Below are positions 47,001-56,153 of a DNA stretch of 64,000 nucleotides, piece by piece. Every line of letters begins with the position of its first letter. Position 1 is the first letter of the stretch. The DNA is from Bacteroidales bacterium (lineage in GTDB: Bacteria; Bacteroidota; Bacteroidia; Bacteroidales; UBA932). The translations under genes were made by a program, and so were the position numbers. The stretch spans positions 114,168-178,167 of the forward strand of contig SUYN01000004.1 of assembly GCA_015060405.1 (NCBI GenBank). Reading direction: 5' to 3'. Below the pieces are notes generated by a model, which was not told where the DNA came from, ran no database searches, and was given only the letters and a program-made list of their open reading frames with translations.

Positions 47001-48635
47001 AGCGGATATGCATCCGGAAAGATCGTGGCCGAAGGACCGGTCAACATGCTTGACATAAGCAGCGAGGGGACCAAGCTGGAAGACGCAGGGCTGACAGTGG
47101 CATTCACGAATGTGCCATATTCCGCAGACGGAGCATTCCATATCGACAACACCGGGGTGTATTTCGACGACATTGCGCTCAGGGACGCCTACGACGGCAT
47201 AGGTGAGGTGAGCGGAAGCATCAACTGGGACAGATTCAGGGACATGGAGTTCAACACAAGGATAAGGACCAGCGCCATAGAAGCCATAAACATTCCTAAA
47301 GAAGGAAACGAAGGATTCTACGGCAACCTCTTCGCCACCGGAAACATATCGATAACCGGCCCGATGAACAACATCCTCCTGTCTGTGGATGCCGTCACTG
47401 CGAAAACGGGCAGTCTTCACATACCGATGACAAATGCAGCCACGGCCTCCTCAACCACCAACCTCCTGATTTTCAAGGAGCCTGAGAAGGAAGTAGTGAT
47501 AGATCCATATGACCTGATGAGGGCTGAGATTGCCCAAAAGGAGACCAAGGCCAGCGATTTCAATGTCAATGTGAGAGTAAACGCATCACCTGATGTCACA
47601 GTGTTCGTGGAGCTGGACGAATCCGGCAGCAACATGCTCACCGGAACAGGAAGCGGAATCATCGAGCTCGAAGTCGGGAAGGACATATTCAACATAAACG
47701 GAGACTACACCCTCTCCGGAGGAAAATATGATTTCTCTGCATTGGGAATCGTGAACAAGACCTTCGAGATCATAGACGGAAGCAACATACACTTCAACGG
47801 AGACATCATGCAGAGCAGCCTCGACATTGACGCCGTGTACAAGTGCAAGGCGACTCTGTCCAACCTCCTGTCAGACCTGAATTCCGTGGACAACAGACGA
47901 GAGGTGAACTGTGGCATAGAGATAACAGGAAGGCTGAGCAATCCGGAGATAGACTTCAACATCGAGGTCCCTGACCTCAACCCGATAATGCAGTCGAGGG
48001 TTGAGAGCGCCCTGAACACAGACGACAAGGAACAGAGACAGATGCTCTCCCTCCTCCTCACCAACAGCTTCCTCCCTGACGAACAGTCGGGAATCGTAAA
48101 CAACTCATCGATGCTGTACTCCAACGTCACAGAGGCGATGGCCAATCAGCTGAACAACATCCTCCACAAGCTCGACATTCCTCTTGACCTCGGTCTGAAC
48201 TACCAGCCGACGGAACAGGGAACGGATCTTTTTGACTTTGCGGTATCCACCCAGCTGTTCAACAACAGGGTGATCCTCAACGGAAACATCGGTAACAGAC
48301 AGACAACCATGGGAGGAACACAGAATGACGTTGTCGGAGATGTGGACCTGGAAATCAAGATAAATAATCCCGGTACACTTCGCATAAACCTGTTCTCACA
48401 TTCGGCCGACGCGTATTCGAACTACCTTGACAACACTCAGAGGAACGGCGTCGGTTTCACGATCCAGACGGAGTTCAACAGTCTGAAGAAGGCGATAAAG
48501 GATCTTTTTTCTAAGAGAGAGAAAAGGAAGGCTGCAAAACTGGAAAATGAGCAGAGGGCGCTCAACGCAGAGAACGTAACGCTTGAAATAAAGAAAGAGG
48601 ATTACAATAAAAAGGATAAAGATGGCGGAAAATAA
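44070..48635 (+). CDS. tamB: TamB-like translocation/assembly module protein (AsmA-like/DUF490)
   Basis: About 1520 aa, N-terminal TM helix, C-terminal NINGDYTLSGGKYDFSALGIVNKTFEIIDGSNIHFNGDI...NPEIDFNIEVPDL typical of TamB. Start at ATT 44070 is inferred; the ORF track starts at GTG 44109 inside the TM helix. Confidence 0.85.
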   Translation: MIKKALDIVRLVLVSVIAAVIAVGLLIQLPAVQTRMADRVVRKLSQSMDADIHMEKIHFQPFKTLMLKNVEIIDREPVTDPLDSTHAPVDTFFRAGYIIAKFSLEGLLGKGGIHLNSVTISDAQMNLVLEDRKVPVDGDTTTDNLSRIFRLKKPQEKKEKSDKELFHIRHVAIDGMGFSMKDYDSSRIPYNGGINWNDLDIKGIQLTADDLKFKGGVMYGQAHHLSFSERTGFTAEDMSGKVQVGNGKTVIEDMSIKDGNSDLSLPLFMMSYENAKAFQDFMKKVKLDAKISESQLTLKTLSYFIPELEGKDLALAVSGNISGTVADFTVADLRFASGNDQVAGRVNGVVRGLPEVRNTSLDIALEGLRFTTQGISGIAGQFSKGAIIPEYIARGIGFDADVRAYGRFSHMNVSTQVRTTKGNADADVLIENILSGHTPLRISGSASTEGLDLRSMTGKLPIGPVTMRADASATFGEELQVNVDTLSIDRLNFNGYDYSGIKALGHLNKGVADGGLSVSDPNLNLFVRGTFSLSKKANRRLTLNGTVAHADLHALNLDKRGKSELAFRMNADVRTSQDGTTNGDLSLNDIRMYNEDGTHSVNSIIITPHISRGVHKLRLRSDFADAMYSGSAPVTEFIKDLSDLTARDQLPSLFSDPSFEWSGDNYEFHLLTHNTSDILAFLAPGMFIHENTELMVAVKEDGRLDGSLVSNRIAKGNNYAKGIKAAVDNADSTLTADISIETIELAKITVSDNTLEVSARQDTLNVHLAYGGDSANRGNIFLTGNLERIEEKIRTGIDILPSSVYINGEKWSLPKSSIGLNGDTIEIDSFEINSGSQKIWADGKISEKTDTLAVGLERFDISILERLLKSDIGIKGKLTGNMHLLSPLKSNEIFVDMLCDSTFLAGEPLGTLALGTRWNDDLMSYDISVSNDLEGMKNLDINARFSPSSRYLNAEMDLDRLQIKHAEPFLKDVFSRMSGYASGKIVAEGPVNMLDISSEGTKLEDAGLTVAFTNVPYSADGAFHIDNTGVYFDDIALRDAYDGIGEVSGSINWDRFRDMEFNTRIRTSAIEAINIPKEGNEGFYGNLFATGNISITGPMNNILLSVDAVTAKTGSLHIPMTNAATASSTTNLLIFKEPEKEVVIDPYDLMRAEIAQKETKASDFNVNVRVNASPDVTVFVELDESGSNMLTGTGSGIIELEVGKDIFNINGDYTLSGGKYDFSALGIVNKTFEIIDGSNIHFNGDIMQSSLDIDAVYKCKATLSNLLSDLNSVDNRREVNCGIEITGRLSNPEIDFNIEVPDLNPIMQSRVESALNTDDKEQRQMLSLLLTNSFLPDEQSGIVNNSSMLYSNVTEAMANQLNNILHKLDIPLDLGLNYQPTEQGTDLFDFAVSTQLFNNRVILNGNIGNRQTTMGGTQNDVVGDVDLEIKINNPGTLRINLFSHSADAYSNYLDNTQRNGVGFTIQTEFNSLKKAIKDLFSKREKRKAAKLENEQRALNAENVTLEIKKEDYNKKDKDGGK

Positions 48636-49335
48636 AGGCAAACTATACCTGATCCCTTCACCGCTCGGAGAGAATGACCCGTCCGAGGTCATTCCGGAGC
48701 CGGTACTGAGGTCTTTGGAAGGGTTCAGGACTTTCGTTGTGGAGGAAATAAGGACGGCGCGCCGTTATCTCTCGAAGGCTGGTCTGAAAGGAAGAATAGG
48801 AGAACTTGAGTTCCTTGAACTGAACGAACACACGGACCAGGCTGTCATAGAAGGATATATAAGGCTGTTCGACAACGGCAACGACGTAGCGCTGATCTCT
48901 GAGGCAGGGCTGCCTGCCGTGGCAGACCCGGGGGCCCAGCTTGTCGCCCTCGCGCACAGGAACGGGATCCAGGTGATCCCGGCTGTGGGACCGTCATCAC
49001 TTATGCTTGCCCTCATGGCTTCAGGACTGAACGGCCAGTCGTTCGCATTCTGCGGCTACATACCGGCAAAAAGCGACGAAAGGAAGAACAGGCTCCGCAC
49101 TTTGGAAAAGGTGTCCGGCCAGCTCAGACAGACACAGATCATGATCGAGACGCCTTACAGAAATGACTCCCTTTTCGCGGACATACTTTCCGTGTGCGCA
49201 GGATCGACAAAGGTGTGCGTGGCAGCAAACATAACGATGCCGGACGCATACATAATGACAAAGAAGGTGTCGGAATGGAAGAAGGATAGGCTTACCATAG
49301 GCAAGAGGCCATGTGTATTCCTTATTCTGGCCTGA
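48622..49335 (+). CDS. SAM-dependent methyltransferase, RsmI-like tetrapyrrole-methylase fold
   Basis: 237 aa, LYLIPSPLGENDPSEVIP, ALISEAGLPAVADPGAQLVALAHRNGIQVIPAVGPSSLMLALMASGLNGQ. Confidence 0.88.
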   Translation: MAENKGKLYLIPSPLGENDPSEVIPEPVLRSLEGFRTFVVEEIRTARRYLSKAGLKGRIGELEFLELNEHTDQAVIEGYIRLFDNGNDVALISEAGLPAVADPGAQLVALAHRNGIQVIPAVGPSSLMLALMASGLNGQSFAFCGYIPAKSDERKNRLRTLEKVSGQLRQTQIMIETPYRNDSLFADILSVCAGSTKVCVAANITMPDAYIMTKKVSEWKKDRLTIGKRPCVFLILA

Positions 49336-49357
49336 CACATAATAACAAGACAGAAAA

Positions 49358-49723
49358 ATGGATAGAATCGGTAAGATAGAACTCGAAGGAATGGAGTTCA
49401 AGGCATACCACGGATGCCTTGAGCAGGAAAAGGTCAGAGGCAACCTGTTTGTAGTGGATTTCGAAGGAGACCTGGACCTGAGTGCAGCAGCTGAAAGCGA
49501 CAATCTGAGAGACACACTCAATTATGCAGAAATATACGACATCGTTGCAGAAGAGATGTCCATACCGTCGGAACTGCTTGAAAACGTGGCGGGAAGAATC
49601 CTGAAGGCTATTGTGAAGGCCTGCCCTCAACTCATAAGGTTCTCTGTGAGGGTCTCCAAGAAGAGACCTCCTGTGGAAGGTGTGGCCCAGTGGTCAAGAG
49701 TGACATTGTATCACACAAAATAG
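49358..49723 (+). CDS. folB: Dihydroneopterin aldolase
   Basis: 121 aa, IELEGMEFKAYHGCLEQEKVRGNLFVVDF, LRDTLNYAEIYDIV. Confidence 0.93.
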   Translation: MDRIGKIELEGMEFKAYHGCLEQEKVRGNLFVVDFEGDLDLSAAAESDNLRDTLNYAEIYDIVAEEMSIPSELLENVAGRILKAIVKACPQLIRFSVRVSKKRPPVEGVAQWSRVTLYHTK

Positions 49724-49729
49724 ACCGTC

Positions 49730-50983
49730 ATGGGAAAGACCATAGGATTCATAACTCTCGGATGCAAGCTGAACTATGCCGAGACCTCCACTTACGAAAG
49801 AGCCCTTCTCAAGAAGGGTTTCGAGGCAGTGCCATGGAGCAAGGGAGCCGATGTCTTCCTCGTGAACACATGCACGGTGACCGAGCACTCGGACAAGAAA
49901 TGCCGCAACATCATCAGAAAGCTGCACAGGCAGAATCCAGAAGCGATGATCTTCGTGACAGGATGCTATGCCCAGCTCAAGAAGGCCGAGATAGAAGCGA
50001 TAGAAGGTGTCAGATGCGTATTCGGAGCAGATGAGAAGAGTCTCGTGGTGCCGACAATAATCGACACATGCAACGGATGTGAGGTATGTACATATACGGC
50101 AGAGACCTTCTTTCCTGCATATTCATCAGGAGAGAGGACACGCTCATTCCTCAAGGTCCAGGACGGATGCGACTACAAATGTCACTACTGCACAGTACCT
50201 TACGCAAGAGGAGAGAGCCGCAACATCCCGATTTCAGAGATCATCGCTCAGGCCGGGGAGATTGCAGCTGAAGGCATCAGGGAGGTCGTCATAACAGGCG
50301 TCAACACCGGAGACTTCGGACGCTCTACCGGGGAGACTTTCTTCGGACTCATCAAGGCCCTGAACGAGGTGGAGGGAATAGAACGCTACCGTATCTCCTC
50401 TATCGAGCCTAACCTCCTTACCGAGGAGATGGTGGACTGGATCGCATCCGGCACAAAGTTCCTGCCCCACTTCCACATCCCGCTCCAGAGTGGCTGCGAC
50501 ACCATACTCAAAGAGATGGGAAGGCGTTACGACACGGCGGCTTTTGCCGGAAAGATTGAATATATCCGTTCGAAGATGGAAAGGGCCGGAAGTCCTCGCG
50601 TGTTCTTCGGCATAGATGTGATAGTCGGATTCCCGGGCGAGACTGACGAACTGTTCGAGGAGACTTACACTTTCCTCCGTGATGTGGTCAGACCTGCCTT
50701 CATACATATATTCCCGTACTCAAGACGCGCAGGCACACCTGCAGCCGCCAGGAAGGACCAGGTGCAGGATGCCGTCAAGACCCTCAGAGTACAGAGGCTG
50801 GAGGAACTCAGTGCAGCACTTCATGAGGAATTCGTTTCGTCGCACGAAGGAGTAATCGGGAAAGTGCTCTTTGAAAGCACGGAAAAGAACGGAATGATGT
50901 CAGGATACACGGAGAACTACATCCGTGTAGAGAGGCCGTTCGATCAGGAACTCATAGGTAAAATTACAGAAGTGACGATCTGA
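49730..50983 (+). CDS. mtaB: tRNA (N6-threonylcarbamoyladenosine(37)-C2)-methylthiotransferase MtaB
   Basis: 417 aa, TLGCKLNYAETS, VQDGCDYKCHYCTVPYARGESRN, HFHIPLQSGCDTILKEMGRRY. Confidence 0.93.
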   Translation: MGKTIGFITLGCKLNYAETSTYERALLKKGFEAVPWSKGADVFLVNTCTVTEHSDKKCRNIIRKLHRQNPEAMIFVTGCYAQLKKAEIEAIEGVRCVFGADEKSLVVPTIIDTCNGCEVCTYTAETFFPAYSSGERTRSFLKVQDGCDYKCHYCTVPYARGESRNIPISEIIAQAGEIAAEGIREVVITGVNTGDFGRSTGETFFGLIKALNEVEGIERYRISSIEPNLLTEEMVDWIASGTKFLPHFHIPLQSGCDTILKEMGRRYDTAAFAGKIEYIRSKMERAGSPRVFFGIDVIVGFPGETDELFEETYTFLRDVVRPAFIHIFPYSRRAGTPAAARKDQVQDAVKTLRVQRLEELSAALHEEFVSSHEGVIGKVLFESTEKNGMMSGYTENYIRVERPFDQELIGKITEVTI

Positions 50984-50984
50984 C

Positions 50985-51758
50985 ATGGGAAAGGCAAGAC
51001 TTACTTTTCTGGGGACGGGCACCTCGCAGGGGGTGCCGATGATCGGCTGCACCTGCGAGGTCTGCCGCTCTGAGGATCCCCGGGACAAGAGGCTGAGGGC
51101 AAGCGTGCTTGTTGAATACGATGGAATGGACATCCTTGTGGATGCCGGGCCGGACTTCAGGCAGCAGATGCTGCGCGCAGGAGTCTCCCATCTCGACGCC
51201 ATCCTCCTGACACACAACCACAAGGACCACACAGGCGGCCTGGACGACATCCGTGCGTTCAACTATCTGGAAAAGAAGGCTACTGAAATCTACTGTGAGA
51301 AATATGTAGAGGAATCGCTTCGCAAGGAGTACTCCTATGCCTTTGACGAACAGAAGTACCCCGGAGCACCGGAATGGCACATCCACGACATCGATGAAAA
51401 TCCGTTCAGGATAAAGGAGGACACAGCTGAAATAATTCCCATCAGAGGCAGGCACTACAAGCTGCCCGTCCTTGGCTACCGTTTCGGGAACATAGCCTAC
51501 TGCACGGACATGAACCACATAGCCGACGAGGAATTCGAAAAGCTGGAAGGGCTTGACCATTTCATAATCAACTGCGTGAGATACGGAAGACACATCTCAC
51601 ATTTCTCACTTGAACAGGCCGTGGAAGTGGCACAGAGAGTGAATGCAGAACATTCCTGGCTCACGCACCTGTCCCATCAGCTTCCGCGCTACGATGTCCT
51701 GAAGGCAGAACTCCCTGAAGGGATACTCCCGGCCTACGACGGACTTACAATAGAATAA
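50985..51758 (+). CDS. MBL-fold metallo-hydrolase (PhnP-like)
   Basis: 257 aa, LTFLGTGTSQGVPMIGCTCEVC, ILLTHNHKDHTGGLDDIRAF. Confidence 0.9.
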   Translation: MGKARLTFLGTGTSQGVPMIGCTCEVCRSEDPRDKRLRASVLVEYDGMDILVDAGPDFRQQMLRAGVSHLDAILLTHNHKDHTGGLDDIRAFNYLEKKATEIYCEKYVEESLRKEYSYAFDEQKYPGAPEWHIHDIDENPFRIKEDTAEIIPIRGRHYKLPVLGYRFGNIAYCTDMNHIADEEFEKLEGLDHFIINCVRYGRHISHFSLEQAVEVAQRVNAEHSWLTHLSHQLPRYDVLKAELPEGILPAYDGLTIE

Positions 51759-51838
51759 AAGTCTTACTCAAGTTTCGCAAGTGGAAAATCATTGATTTAT
51801 TGAAGGTTGGTGATACTTGCGAAAGTTAAAAAGTCTTA
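51757..51838. repeat. Inverted-repeat element flanked by a 10-bp direct repeat
   Basis: AAAAGTCTTA at 51757-51766 and 51829-51838; inverted arms AAGTTTCGCAAGT (51770-51782) and ACTTGCGAAAGTT (51815-51827), one mismatch. Confidence 0.6.
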
Positions 51839-53974
51839 TTTCAGAAGCCGCAGGCCGATACGCATCCTGTCCATGTCGACTGACAGGACGGTCACCCTCA
51901 CCTGCTGGCGAAGTTTCAGTACCTTGGAAGGATCCGCCATGCCCTTCACCCCCATCTGACTGGCATGGATAAGGCCGTTCTGCTTGATTCCTATATCAAC
52001 GAAAGCACCAAAGGCGGTTATATTGGTAACTATGCCCGGAAGCTCCATTCCGGCCTTGAGGTCTTCTATTGTCCTTATGTCATGGGCGAACTCGAATTCC
52101 TGAGCGGATGCACGCGGGTCAAGTCCAGGCTTGCGGAGTTCCTTGATTATGTCGTTGACTGTCGGCAGGCCGAAATCACCGTCAACATATCTTGAAGGTT
52201 CTATACGTGAACACAGATCCGCATTGCCCACAAGTTCCTTTGCCGTCACACCGAGGTCGCGAGCCATCCTGTCCACAATGTGATAGGCTTCAGGATGTAC
52301 TGCAGAGTTGTCAAGCGGATTCTCCGCTTCACGGATCCTGAGGAAGCCTGCACACTGTTCAAAGGCCTTTGCTCCCAATCGCTTGACATTCAACAGATCC
52401 TTACGTGACTTATATGGTCCGTTCTGCGAACGGTATTCCACTATATTGCCGGCAAGCGCAGGACCTATGCCCGAAACATAGCTCAGAAGATAGCTGCTGG
52501 CTGTATTGAGGTTCACTCCCACATTATTCACGCAGCTGACAACAGTGTTGTCGAGCTTCTCCTTCAGAAGAGACTGATCCACATCATGCTGGTACTGCCC
52601 TACTCCGAGCGACTTAGGGTCAATCTTCACAAGCTCGGCAAGAGGGTCCATGAGGCGGCGTCCGATTGATACCGCTCCCCTCACTGTAACATCATATTCC
52701 GGGAATTCCTCTCGCGCCACCTCAGATGCGGAATAGATGGAAGCTCCGTCTTCACTGACCGAGAACACCCTTACCTCCTTCGGCATAGGCACCCTTCTGA
52801 TGAATTCCTCCGTTTCACGGCCGGCCGTGCCGTTTCCTATCGCTATGACCTCGATGTCATATTTCCTTATCATCTCCGACACAGCCTGGATGGCCTTTAT
52901 CTTCTCACTTACCGGAGGATGCGGGAATATGGCTTCATTATGAAGGAGGTTTCCCTGACTGTCCAGGCAGACCACCTTGCATCCTGTCCTGAAGCCCGGA
53001 TCTATGGCAAGCACGCGCTTCTGTCCTATAGGAGCCGCCAAGAGAAGCTGACGGAGGTTTTCTCCGAATATCCTTATTGATTCAATGTCAGCCTTTTCCT
53101 TCGCCTCCCTGATGACTTCATTGGAGATGGAAGGCTCCAGAAGACGCTTATATGCATCGTCGAAGGCCATATGAATCTGCTCCGCCAGAGGCTGCGCCGG
53201 ATAGCGCCTTTCCTGACAGAAATCATAATATATCTTCTTTCCGCATTTCTCCGGATCGGCATCTATCTTCAGGCTGAGGAATCCTTCCTCTTCAGCACGA
53301 AGCATGGCAAGGAGCCTGTGCGGAGCTATACGGTCTATAGACTCGGAATAGTCGAAATAAGACCTGTACTTCATCGCTTCCGGCCCGACCGCCTTCTTTG
53401 TTGCCTTCGAGACTATCCTTCTGGTCTTGAAGATCTGTCTGACAGTCTCGCGCACGGATGCCGTCTCGCTCAGCCTTTCGGCGATTATGTCCCTTGCACC
53501 GGCAAGCGCCTCATCCACAGAGGCGACCTTGTCGCCGACAAATGAGGCAGCCTCGCGTGCCGGATCCGAGATGGAGACATCGTACATCCTGTCTGCAAGC
53601 GGTTCCAGACCGGCTTCCTTGGCCACGACCGCCCTTGTACGTCTCTTCGGACGGTACGGCAGATAGAGATCCTCAAGTTCCCTCGCCTCGACACAGTTCT
53701 CTATCCTTGTCTTAAGCTCCGGAGTCAGGGCTCCTGCCTGTGATATGGTCTCGATCACAGTCTCCTTCCTCTTCTCCATTTCAGTGAAGACGTCGTTCCA
53801 ATGTCTGATCTCGGCCACAGCGACCTCATCCAGACCTCCTGTTCTTTCTTTCCTGTATCTGCTTATGAAAGGAATGGTGGCACCTTCATCGAACAAGGTG
53901 ATGCAATTCTCGACCTGCCACTCGCGCACACCGACGCGATGAGCGATATTCTTGATATATATTTGCTTCATCAT
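51836..53974 (-). CDS. tex: Tex family RNA-binding transcription accessory protein
   Basis: 712 aa, FISRYRKERTGGLDEV, VLAIDPGFRTGCKVVCLD, S1 domain GIVTNITAFGAFVDIGIKQNGLIHASQM. Confidence 0.95.
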   Translation of the reverse strand: MMKQIYIKNIAHRVGVREWQVENCITLFDEGATIPFISRYRKERTGGLDEVAVAEIRHWNDVFTEMEKRKETVIETISQAGALTPELKTRIENCVEARELEDLYLPYRPKRRTRAVVAKEAGLEPLADRMYDVSISDPAREAASFVGDKVASVDEALAGARDIIAERLSETASVRETVRQIFKTRRIVSKATKKAVGPEAMKYRSYFDYSESIDRIAPHRLLAMLRAEEEGFLSLKIDADPEKCGKKIYYDFCQERRYPAQPLAEQIHMAFDDAYKRLLEPSISNEVIREAKEKADIESIRIFGENLRQLLLAAPIGQKRVLAIDPGFRTGCKVVCLDSQGNLLHNEAIFPHPPVSEKIKAIQAVSEMIRKYDIEVIAIGNGTAGRETEEFIRRVPMPKEVRVFSVSEDGASIYSASEVAREEFPEYDVTVRGAVSIGRRLMDPLAELVKIDPKSLGVGQYQHDVDQSLLKEKLDNTVVSCVNNVGVNLNTASSYLLSYVSGIGPALAGNIVEYRSQNGPYKSRKDLLNVKRLGAKAFEQCAGFLRIREAENPLDNSAVHPEAYHIVDRMARDLGVTAKELVGNADLCSRIEPSRYVDGDFGLPTVNDIIKELRKPGLDPRASAQEFEFAHDIRTIEDLKAGMELPGIVTNITAFGAFVDIGIKQNGLIHASQMGVKGMADPSKVLKLRQQVRVTVLSVDMDRMRIGLRLLK

Positions 53975-53982
53975 CAGATAGA

Positions 53983-55770
53983 TTAATCATGAGACACCTG
54001 TCTCAGCTGTTCGCGATATGCAGAGAAGATCTTGGACTTGGACACAAAACCCACATAGGTCCTGTCCTGCTCGATCACAGGCAGGTTCCATGCACCTGTC
54101 TGCTCGAACTTGATCATCACGCTGTCCATCTTTTCATCCACATATACATAGGCCGGAGCCGAACGCATGAAATTATAGACATGAAGGGTCTCATGCTGCT
54201 CGTACTTGAACATGTCCCTTCTTATGTCTTCAAGGGACACGAAGCCCTGGAAATGATTCCTGGAGTCGACCACAGGGAAGATGTTTCTTTTAGATTCGGA
54301 CACGACCTGCACAAGCTCGCCCAGAGTCGCATCTATCCTCACCGTCGAGAAATCGGACTCCACAAGATCCCCTGTCTTCAGAAGGGTAAGCACGGCCTGA
54401 TCGCTGTCGTGGGTGAGAAGCTCACCCTTCTTGGCGATACGCTTCGTATAGATCGAATAAGGCTCTATCTCCCTTGTCACCGCATATGAAACTGTAGAGG
54501 TGAGGATGAGAGGGATGAGAAGCTCATAGCCTCCTGTCATGTCAGCGATAAGGAAGATGGCTGTCATCGGTGCCTGCATCACTCCGGCCATGAGTCCGGC
54601 CATGCCCACAAGCACGAAATTCTGTTCCGGAACATAGCCGGCACCCACTATCAGATTTATGGTCCTCGAGAGTACGAATCCGGCGATTGCTCCTATGAAC
54701 AGAGTAGGTCCGAATGTTCCTCCGACTCCGCCTCCGGCATTTGTAAGCGACATGGAGAACACCTTCAGAAGCAGGACGAGCATGAAGAACACAGGCACAA
54801 GCCAGGCGCTTCTGAGGAAGAATGCAAGGATGGTCTGGCCCTCAAGGTCGATGGTTCCTCCGTTAAGGAGTTCGTGAAGATACTCGTATCCCTCACCGAA
54901 AAGCGGCGGGAAGAGGAATATGAGAAGACCCAGACACGAAGCCGAAACAGCCCATCTGACATATGGCCTCTGCATGCTCTTTATCTTGTCCTCAAGCCAC
55001 AGCGTCATGCGTGTGAAATAAACTGAACAAGCTGCCGAGAAGAGGCCCAGAAGCAGATAGAACGGTATATTATGCATCGCGAAAGGCGATATGGTGCACT
55101 CGAAGGCAGGCTGGTCACCGAAGAAGATATAGGCGACTACGGTCGCAGATATGGTGGACAGCAGAAGCGGAAGTATGGAGCTCATCGATATGTTGAAGAG
55201 CAGGATCTCAAGTGTGAAGAGAACACCTGCAAGAGGTGCCTTGAAGATGCCGGCGACAGCTCCTGCAGCTCCGCAGCCCAGAAGGATGGTCATGTTCTTA
55301 TAGGACAGTCCCATGTATCTTGCCACATTGGAACCGATGGCCGCACCGGTGTAGACTATCGGCGCCTCTGCTCCGACTGATCCTCCGAAGCCGATGGTCA
55401 CGGAAGATGCCACCATTGAAGACCACATGTTGTGCTTCCTGATCTTGGAATCATTCTTCGAGACTGCGACGAGGACCTTGGTGACTCCGTGTCCGATGTT
55501 GTCCTTGACGACATAGCGGACAAAGAGCATGGCCACAAGCATACCTATGCCGGGATAGATGAGATATAGGAAGCTGTACTCCACTCCGTCAAACCATGAT
55601 GTGAGCGAGTGATGGATGAGTTCGATGGAGGACTTCAGCAGGACTGCGGCAAGTCCGCAGCAGATTCCGACAACCAGAGACAGAATCATCATCACGTCAC
55701 GCTCGGACATCTTCTTGAGAAGACGCCGCAGAGGTGAAAGTATGTCCTTGACAAAAAATCTTGAAGCCAT
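53983..55770 (-). CDS. ClC chloride channel family protein with CBS domains
   Basis: 595 aa, GFGGSVGAEAPIVYTGAAIGS, GCGAAGAVAGIFKAPLAGVLF, GGGVGGTFGPTLFIGA; C-terminal CBS pair; promoter CTTG-N20-TATCTTTG at 55797-55828. Confidence 0.93.
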   Translation of the reverse strand: MASRFFVKDILSPLRRLLKKMSERDVMMILSLVVGICCGLAAVLLKSSIELIHHSLTSWFDGVEYSFLYLIYPGIGMLVAMLFVRYVVKDNIGHGVTKVLVAVSKNDSKIRKHNMWSSMVASSVTIGFGGSVGAEAPIVYTGAAIGSNVARYMGLSYKNMTILLGCGAAGAVAGIFKAPLAGVLFTLEILLFNISMSSILPLLLSTISATVVAYIFFGDQPAFECTISPFAMHNIPFYLLLGLFSAACSVYFTRMTLWLEDKIKSMQRPYVRWAVSASCLGLLIFLFPPLFGEGYEYLHELLNGGTIDLEGQTILAFFLRSAWLVPVFFMLVLLLKVFSMSLTNAGGGVGGTFGPTLFIGAIAGFVLSRTINLIVGAGYVPEQNFVLVGMAGLMAGVMQAPMTAIFLIADMTGGYELLIPLILTSTVSYAVTREIEPYSIYTKRIAKKGELLTHDSDQAVLTLLKTGDLVESDFSTVRIDATLGELVQVVSESKRNIFPVVDSRNHFQGFVSLEDIRRDMFKYEQHETLHVYNFMRSAPAYVYVDEKMDSVMIKFEQTGAWNLPVIEQDRTYVGFVSKSKIFSAYREQLRQVSHD

Positions 55771-55909
55771 GAGATGTGACTGTCGCTATAGCTGGGCAAA
55801 GATAATAATTTAGGGTATGATATACAAGTTTACACCTATAATGAAAATTAGACTTATGTGTATAGAGACACCTCAATCCGCTTCGCTATGGTGATATGAC
55901 AACAAGGCG

Positions 55910-56062
55910 CAGACCCGGTCTGTATGGGAACAGGTGCAAGAGTGAGATGAACGCACCCGGGGGTGCTATGGTGGCACACCTAGGTGCGGCATGTGGACTT
56001 GTGGTGGCCTGAGAAGACGATGAGTGCACCCGGGTGTGGAAGGAAATGACACCCGGGTGCAC
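55910..56062. repeat. Intergenic array of CACCCGGGTG-like palindromes
   Basis: CAGACCCGGTCTG 55910-55922; GCACCCGGGGGTGC 55953-55966; CACCTAGGTG 55977-55986; GTGCACCCGGGTGT 56024-56037; ACACCCGGGTGCAC 56049-56062. Confidence 0.8.
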
Positions 56063-56096
56063 TTTTGCAGGTGATCCTTAAACGAGGGACTACCAT

Positions 56097-56133
56097 AAAA
56101 AAAGTGACTGCCAGTCATCAGACCTTCAGTCAC
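56097..56133 (-). terminator. Intrinsic terminator of the acidic-tail hypothetical gene
   Basis: GTGACTG (56104-56110) / CAGTCAC (56127-56133) with A7 at 56097-56103 (U-tract on the minus strand). Confidence 0.6.
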
Positions 56134-56153
56134 CGTAATTATTTGGGGTTTCC

